Assembly (NCBI GenBank): GCA_032622095.1
Contig: CP136065.1
Span: 27,043,141-27,107,140 of the forward strand
Reading direction: 5' to 3'
DNA: 64,000 nt
From: Siphonodentalium dalli
Lineage: Eukaryota; Mollusca; Scaphopoda; Gadilida; Siphonodentaliidae
In this document: piece by piece, positions 57,123-64,000 of the stretch
Layout of the letters: the number at the start of each line of letters is the position of its first letter
How positions within the stretch are numbered: the first letter of the stretch is position 1
Made by a program: the position numbers and the translations under genes
Notes under the pieces: model-generated
The model's input: only the letters and a program-made list of their open reading frames with translations
What the model was told of the DNA's origin: nothing
Databases searched by the model: none

Positions 57123-57137
57123 GTTGTCAATGGCGAC
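57123..57137 (+). promoter_or_regulatory. Imperfect RFX X-box upstream of QRICH2-like gene
   Basis: GTTGTCAATGGCGAC: two half-sites with a 3-base gap, one mismatch each from GTNRCC and RGYAAC. It lies 362 bp before the ATG of a gene expected in cilia or sperm. A match of this quality can arise by chance. Confidence 0.25.
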
Positions 57138-57498
57138 GTGTTGGTCCTGATGTCATATCAATGCCTGCGCAACAGAGAATAGTTCGGGGAAGAATTTTGT
57201 GCTATCTTATTTTGTTTCACCAATATATTTCTCGACTGTTATTGCTAATCAATACTAGCTGGATTTTTATGAATATATGGCTGAGTTCTGTGATATTTTC
57301 ATGACATAATTCACTTCTACATATCTCCAGTGCGTATGAATATTAAAGTTTACCACAGGAAGTGAAGGACGCTTGAAGCGAATGACAGCCGCCGAGATGA
57401 AGTAAAACTTTTGAAATAACTCTGATCGCGATTTCTGAATGTGTTTTGGAGTTATGTTTTAATCAAAAATTGTGTGAAGTTTAGAACAAATTACAATC

Positions 57499-57981
57499 AT
57501 GCCTGCTGTAGTTTCTTTGCCAAATATGGTAGATTTGGCGCTTGGGACGCCTGAAGTAGGTGCTGTAAACTTCAATGTTTTACACACACTTCTCCACACG
57601 ATGATTCAGAAGCTGAACATCACCGACGTGAAAGGAGAAATAAATGATACCGATCGTGATTTACTACAGAGGGTTGGATCTAAACAACGCGTCGGTACCG
57701 GTTCTACCACTGCTGATAGTGGGATAGCTGAAGATTCGAGTGTTGATGACGGGTCTAGTGAAAAAACTGCATTGGCAAAGCGAACAGCTCCATATCATCA
57801 ACTTGAAATACAAGTTCAGAAAATTGCACATCAACTTGATGAGCTAAATGCACTGCCAACAAACAATGATCTCATGCAACGAATAGCATCGAAAGGTGAT
57901 GGCGAGAAACCGCTGTCAGATATGTGGCAATACATGCAATTGAAGAAGCGCGTAGATGCAAATGAAGATGGTGTTGGAAAG
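57499..57981 (+). CDS. QRICH2: QRICH2-like (DUF4795 family) protein, first coding exon, partial
   Basis: 161 codons from ATG at 57499 to AAG|GTATTT at 57981, phase 0; later exons lie beyond the window or were not found. Seen: VSLPNMVDLALGTPEVGAVN near residues 5-24 followed by FNVLHTLLHTMIQKL, the N-terminal signature I associate with QRICH2 and C16orf96; then a Ser/Thr/Asp-rich linker, LEIQVQKIAHQLDELNALP (coiled-coil-like) and PLSDMWQYMQLKKRVDANEDG. Known: vertebrate QRICH2 is needed for sperm flagellum formation. The orthologue could equally be the C16orf96 type; the family call is surer than the symbol. The 5' flank has several upstream ATGs. Confidence 0.75.
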
Positions 57982-58801
57982 GTATTTTAAACTTTAAAAA
58001 CTAAATTTTATTCAATTTAAAATTTTATATGTTCGTTTAAAATTAATCATTTAATGTTATAATTTATATTTAAAAAAAAACATCCTTTTTGGGATTTCGA
58101 ATGCGGGGTTTTGCTGAATCTGGGAGAAATTGGGGGTTATCCATATTGCTGTGGCAATCTGGCAGTTTCACGGACAATCTATGAAACAACAGCTCTGGTG
58201 CACATGTATTATGATGTAACAATTAATCCACCCTCGATGATGTTTTTGAAAAAAAATTGCGATATGAAATAATAAATGAAAATATTTTTGGCAAGCTGCA
58301 GCTCAAAACCTGGGAGTGAACGGTATCTAGCTAACTGGGACCTTGGCTAACTGGGACCTTGGCTAACTGGGACCTTGGCTAACTGGGACCCTCAAGTCTG
58401 GCTAACCTTGGATAACTCATAACTGGGACCTTTTGGCTAACTGGGACCTTGGCTGACTGGGACCATGACTAACTGGGACCTTCAGATGTATTATTAATAA
58501 TTTCATTAAAATCAAATTTTATTAAGTAATAAAGGTTAAAAACAAATGAAATGTTAACATTTTAAAACAATAACATATTTATTTGAACAAAGAACATCAC
58601 ATTGACAATTATACATACCGGTATAGAAAAAATACAAATGGTTCAAATGAGGATTGTATAACAAGCCATGAGCCTATTGCTTTTATAAAAATACTTTCCT
58701 CTAGAAATGTTACCCCGAGTGTCAATACAGACAGCTACAGGGTAAAGAGGACGGGAATTTGAATATTGTTCGTGTTTTCAAATAAATGTTGGGAAGTTAG
58801 T

Positions 58802-60195
58802 TGGGCGATTTTCACAAAAAGGGTCTAAATAACGGTAAAGACATGTCCTGGTCAGTATCAACAAAATACTTCATCTGGGGAAGAGGCAATTATTCTGTCC
58901 TTATAGCCGTTCAGGATTAGGTTCAGGGGCAAATTGTTCGTTAAATTGATCTTTAGTTCTTCTCTGTCATAAATGGTCAAGTGTGTCTGAAATGTCCACT
59001 CCGTTATACCATTTTCTCGGTATACACCAAGGAAGCGATTCTCTCATTCTGTAGAATTTAAGCAAGTGGCTAAATGGAGCGCACAGAATATTCAAGCAAG
59101 AACTGAGTTAATAATCTTGAATATTTCACCGGCATAGGCCAACATTTATGACATTGGCATTTGTGACAATACTGTGTCATGATTTTTTTCATTGATTGTC
59201 TTTACCGTTATTAGTGAAATATCAGTGGCGAGTATGACCAATTCACTTGATAATTTCTTGAATATTCTCATTCAATACAATCACAATCTAGGGCCTTCTT
59301 ATTAAGTCCTTCAAAACATTTGTGTTTCTGAAAACTTATTGGAGAAAATTCGGTCAGACTCAAAGAGCCTGAGTTCTGTCACACTAATTATGTGTCCACT
59401 CTGTTATAGCCCTGAATTTATTAAAACAAAAATTTCTGGACAAATTCTATAGGTGGTTACAACTGCTCTCAGAGTGTTATAAGTTTCTCAGTTGGATAAG
59501 ACCACCCTTTACACTATATGTGAGAAAAACTAAGTTATGTGTCTTTACTGTTATATCAATTGGTCTTTACCGCTATAACGGTAGAGACATGAAAATAACG
59601 TTAAAGATTTCAAAGTTAGTCTAGTACGTCTTATATAACGTAAACGGTGTGAATCCGAGTTCCATTGTCATAAATGTCATCATCCAAAACATATTAAACA
59701 ATGATACTAAGTTCTTTATCTAAAATTAACTTGAAACTTATATCCACTCTATTGTGTCTCTACCGTTAATACGTAATATTCATGTCTTCACCATTATGTC
59801 ATTACCATTATAAGTATAACGGTATAGACAACTGAACAAATTTTCAATCCCATGTCATTCAAAACTAAAGAGACATAAGAGAATGACAGTTGGGATGTTT
59901 ATGATAGCAAATCAGAGCAATACTACGGAGCTTTAAATTCCAATATTAATTAAGGGATTCTGCATATTCAATACATCATATGTCTTTACCGTTATGTGGT
60001 AACGGTATGGACAAATGTCAAAAATTTTAAGTTGGTGTCGAAAATAAACTAGGAGATCCCAAGCTTTGCTGGTTTATATATGGAAACTGGTCAAGAAAAG
60101 CTTCATGGTGGGGCATCCCAAATAGAAATATTTTGTGGTCATGAAAGTGACAAATGTCTTTACCGTTATTAGCCCCTTTCTGTGAAAATGACCCA
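58802..60195. mobile_element. 1.4-kb element with arrayed TGTCTTTACCGTTAT motifs, nested
   Basis: Ends TGGGCGATTTTCACAAAAAG and CTTTCTGTGAAAATGACCCA are inverted, each followed inward by an ATAACGGTAAAGACAT motif. About ten copies of TGTCTTTACCGTTAT or its complement lie inside (58829, 59197, 59540, 59562, 59575, 59755, 59817, 59981, 60155 and others). Flanked by TTA or TA. Confidence 0.75.
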
Positions 60196-62330
60196 GTTAA
60201 GCGAATGCAGGGATGAGAAAGATGGAGGTATGATAGAAGGGAGAATATAATGAAATAGATAGGAAAGATAATGAAGTAGGTAGGAAAGAAGTGTGATAAA
60301 TGGTGTACATGTATACAATAATGTCTCAGTCATAATCAAAATTTTACATTATGGTTTTAAATCATGCTGTAATGTCCAATATAGAAACGGAATTAGACAC
60401 ACAGCACATTCTCTGAGAAGCTGACTGGTTGAGACCTCTTTGGCGCTGTATTGGTCCCATAGATCTTGCCCTGCATTACATTTGTGTGCTTCCTCTGTCA
60501 ACGTCACTGCTAATCAACTTTCGTCCCCCCCCCCCCCTCTGGGTGCAGAAACGTGGCGAGAGGGGGGTGTCTCACCCCCCTCCAACTTTGGTCAAAACAT
60601 GATGCTATATACATCGGAAAGAGAGACATCTTATGGTCATAATGGTGTATAATAATCTAACTTTCATGTTAAATTACGCATAGAATATTCCGGTTGATTG
60701 TCACCAACATCGCTGTTTTTTCTGTTTGTTTACTTAACTGAAAGCCGAACTCAGGTTCCGAAGAACTTCGGCATTGTCCGGTGTTTGTTCTGAGTATTCT
60801 AGTTTCCGTTTCTATATATAGCGCGGGGTTTTCCGAACAAAATAGCGAAACCCGATCGCCGCAAAGTCCAGTTTCCAATGTGCTTTGAGAACAATTCCCG
60901 CACTAAAAACTTAATCACATAATGGAGGATCAGAAAGGTAGTTTTGTTGACAATTTTCGCAAGCAACTTGTCAAAATTGGAGCAAATTAGAACTCTTGTG
61001 TCTGACTTGCCATGCGTGTGATTTTCATCCATGTGTATTTTGACTTTTGTGTTGATAAAATAATCGGAGAACCGAATCACACAGTTTCAAAATATAGTTC
61101 TTCCGTTTTAGTGGGACTTTTCAAACTTAAGGTTAAAAATTTATACAAATTTTGTTTGATTTTTTGTGTGCTTAACAAGAGCAGTATATTGCTCTGTTCG
61201 CTTAGTATATATCTTAATTTCGCTGAAGTCCACCAAATGTGGGAAATGTAGCACCATATTATTTATTCTAATGGTCGTTGTGTTTACACTGGTTTAAACT
61301 TTGAGAGGGTTGTAATTCCCCGTAATTTATTTAATGTATTACATTTATATCTTCAATGTTTAATTAATCTATTTATTTTTTATTTATTGACACACATAAT
61401 TACGATTACAATGGAGAATTCATCGTAATTTGCGTCAGGTCAGTCGAAAATCTACGGAATATTTTCAACGGAAAATGCCGAACACAGTTCGCGAGGTCAA
61501 CTGAGTTCGCATACTTTAAAAAATTTGTAAACATTGCGGTAAATGTCTCTTTTCGCATTAAATTACCGCTTTCAATTCACAACTGATGTGGGTTTCAGAT
61601 CAAATAGCATGTCTTCTGCGGAAAATATCCGTTTATTGTCGCAATGGTGATATTTTATTTCATATAATTGTGGTTTTATTTGAGCGGGTCACAAACGCTT
61701 AAGTCGTGTCATAAGAATGCATGGGCCTGGAACTCGGACTAAAGACCGGCACCTCCATCCCAATATCTTAGCCGGTTTTAGTACGAGAAGACTTGGACTA
61801 CATCACGCACTGTCTTTAGGGAATTTCTGTAAAAATTGTTGTTGTTTCCCCGCGAGAATTTAAACATGGCTTTATACCGAGTTATGTATAAAATATAAAA
61901 ATTTCACGTCCTCACTGTTAATTTTATAAACATTTGCTGGAAATTCCCCCCCTGCAATATTATTTGGGTCTGCCTGTTTATTAATTTTCAATGAAAGTTC
62001 CCCCCTGCACTATTATTTGGGTCTGCACGTTTATTTGGAGCCTGAGAGTAATATCTTAGCATAATAGCCATCACTTTATTGACTTGATTAACAATAAATA
62101 TTCATAGAAATATATAAGTGGATACAAATAAGAAATAAAAATATCTGTGAACTTCAGTTTTATAGAGGTTATATATAACATTGACAAAATAATTAAAAAA
62201 AAATTATTAAGTCAGGTTAAAACAAATCTAAAACATTTTGAAGCAATAACATAAACAAAACAAACAATAACAATGAATTTAATGTTCTATTCTACTAATA
62301 TATGTAATAAATATAAGTTATATAACCAAC
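60196..62330. other. Interior of the 4.1-kb element, no gene recognised
   Basis: Only short frames (60440-60652, 60669-60878, 60799-61080, 61012-61251), none with family features. One short duplication: ATTCCCCCCTGCAATATTATTTGGGTCTGC at about 61946 and again at about 61998. Confidence 0.4.
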
Positions 62331-62441
62331 GTCCCAGTTAGCCAAAGGTCCCAGTTAGCCACGTTCCCAGTTGGTCATGGTCCCAGTTAGCCAAGGTCCC
62401 AGTTAGCCGAAGGTCCCAGTTAGCCAAGGTCCCAGTTAGCT

Positions 62442-63586
62442 CCTGGATTGTGACTATCGAGATTGGAGAAATAAATTACATCATATTCCAATTTAAGAAA
62501 CACTGCACTTTCATATCCATTCACCCTTTGCTGTGGCCCAGTTTATTATAACTAGTTTGTCCTTTATTGATGGACTGTTTTCCGTTATAGTATGCCTGAG
62601 GCTGACAATATTAAAAAGATGATGTATCTCTTCCTTTAACTTTTTGTGTAGATTCAGGCTGATTCAGGGGTGTAAAATAATATTTTTGAGTCAGAAATCA
62701 GTCAACATGAGCTTCTGGTGTAAACAATATTTATTCCCAATACAAAACAAGATGAACATTTTACAAAAATGCTAATGGATGAGTATGGGTGATTGGAAAG
62801 GGATGAGACAACAAGCCTATTGTGGCTTTTTTGTAAGTCCTCTCCCAGATCGCTTAAATTTTCCGAACTACATAGGGCCGTTCGGGCGTGTCAGACGGGA
62901 ATTATGAGCTTCTGTGACTAGAAAATAATTTTTCTTTACAATTACTACTAGTAGTATCTTCTGTGAACTGAGACAGAAAATGCACACGGCTTTTTTGTTA
63001 GAATATTAAAAATTTTGTCATTACAACATTTTTGATTGGGAATCTATGATCTACTGATATCTATATATACCGGTAACTCTTTGAAGGGAAATATGGCAGA
63101 TTTTTCCCCTGTGTGCAGCTGTGGTGTGTGTTTTATATTAATTGAACTGTGTCATGAAAAAGGAATTTCAGAGAATTGTTTTGTCATTGGAAATGCTGCC
63201 TGGAGGAGATAAACCAGAATTTGTCTATGGGTTCAGCAATGTTTGTTATGGTATACCTAACCGACCATTGCTCTCATCATGCCAGCCAACATTTCATTTA
63301 TCAAATATAATGTTTCACGGTGTTCATGAAACACCTTCACAATATACCTGAAGGCAGACAGGTAATGAAAGTCATGAATGGAATCTTAAGAGTGTAACAT
63401 TGGGTGCTGCCTATTTACCAGTTCTTTGATGGATGTAAAGCCGATCAGTGTGCCGCATTCAATACCATACTTCATGTCATGCAGTCTCTTTCAATACATT
63501 CAATTAAATTATTTTTGTGGAGAAGGGCGTGTAGCAATGTCGGCTTTATGTCGTAGTACTGGTGTATTACTTATGGTCTACCCCTG
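62442..63586. other. QRICH2-like intron, nothing recognised
   Basis: No repeat or convincing exon found. The 69-codon frame at 63142-63351 shows no DUF4795 or coiled-coil features. Confidence 0.4.
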
Positions 63587-63588
63587 TA

Positions 63589-63801
63589 CAGTAATGCTCT
63601 AATTAATCGACCTCTTAACCAAAGCAGAATTATGGGTAACTTTTCAGGATTTAGTCGGAAATATGGCTTGTTGCCATTCATCGGAAAGCTCTCGGGGAGA
63701 GCTTTCCGATGAATGGCAACAAGCCATATTTCCAACTAAATCCTGAAAAGTTACCCATAATTCTGCTTTGGTTAAGAGGTCGATTAATTAGAGCATTACT
63801 G
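63589..63801. mobile_element. 213-bp near-perfect palindromic pogo/mariner-like MITE
   Basis: CAGTAATGCTCTAATTAATCGACC and its complement GGTCGATTAATTAGAGCATTACTG, with TA on both sides. Arms of about 105 bp are almost identical up to the centre CTCTCGGGGAGAG, which suggests recent insertion. Confidence 0.85.
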
Positions 63802-64000
63802 TAGCTCCTACTGTTGGATAGTTGAACAAGTGTCTCACTATTTGCAGGTTTTGGTTATTCCATACAGGACACCTGGATAGATAGATCAGGTCAATGAAAC
63901 AAAATATGTGGGTGGGGCTTACCTACATGTACCTGTAGTGACAGGTGGTAACCCTATTTTAACCCCCCTACCATAAAGTTTTTTTTCGTAGTTTTCAAGA

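Larger units (their letters stand above)
58329..62441. mobile_element. 4.1-kb element with arrayed TAACTGGGACCTTGGC motifs at both ends
   Basis: Left cluster (58329-58490): eight or more copies of (C)TAACTGGGACCTTGG, from AGCTAACTGGGACC. Right cluster (62331-62441): seven copies of the complement GTCCCAGTTAGCC, ending GGTCCCAGTTAGCT. The interior has no recognisable transposase and carries the element at 58802-60195. No clear target duplication. Confidence 0.7.

Noticed and set aside
57982-64000. Second exon of the QRICH2-like gene
   Set aside because: I found no stretch with flanking AG/GT and family-like coiled-coil or DUF4795 sequence; it probably lies beyond the window.

Overview
This window is nuclear DNA of an animal, most likely a marine bivalve mollusc or a related lophotrochozoan. 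It is AT-rich, its genes are split into short exons by long introns, and it is packed with non-autonomous DNA transposons. Several repeat families (the 'TATACCCCCAC' and 'GTCCGTCCGT' types, and the 'AGCTCACCTGAG' and 'AGCTCAACTT' types) resemble ones I associate with bivalve genomes. The phylum is an inference from repeats and gene structure. No bacterial gene layout, long ORF or CRISPR array is present. Almost all long open frames are repeat-derived or chance.

Four conserved genes can be read. (1) HGS/Hrs (ESCRT-0), + strand: only the last three coding exons (1485-5316, 288 residues), ending in the clathrin-box LISFD. (2) METTL26, - strand: a complete six-exon gene (20981 down to 16419, 206 aa). 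(3) MCRIP1/MCRIP2 (FAM195) family, + strand: a complete gene of five tiny coding exons (27850-50906, 117 aa spread over 23 kb). (4) A QRICH2-like (DUF4795 family) gene, + strand: the first coding exon (57499-57981), continuing beyond the window. All splice phases of genes 1-3 agree. METTL26 and MCRIP are head-to-head, as METTL26 and MCRIP2 are on human 16p13.3. HGS and QRICH2 have human homologues on 17q25, where MCRIP1 also lies. The window therefore looks like the unduplicated ancestral block.

Everything else is repeat landscape. Recognised are: hAT-like families with 8-bp target duplications (hAT-1 with hairpin ends, seven or more copies; hAT-2 rich in GTAATC; a 676-bp element at 13.2 kb); piggyBac-like MITEs in TTAA (three subfamilies); pogo/mariner-like palindromic MITEs in TA; a 3-kb foldback element with a TTA duplication; and four elements whose ends carry many copies of one 14-17-bp motif in opposing orientation (23.9, 56.0, 58.3 and 58.8 kb). 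Several nested insertions can be ordered because an uninterrupted copy of the host element is in the same window. There are also minisatellites (43 bp, 151 bp), GA and GATA microsatellites, and two inverted pairs of 0.7-0.8-kb elements.

Layout: 0-5.3 kb HGS 3' end; 5.3-16.4 kb intergenic repeats; 16.4-21 kb METTL26; 21-27.8 kb shared upstream region of METTL26 and MCRIP; 27.8-50.9 kb MCRIP with repeat-filled introns; 51-57.4 kb intergenic; 57.5-64 kb QRICH2-like exon 1 and its intron, filled by nested motif-array elements.
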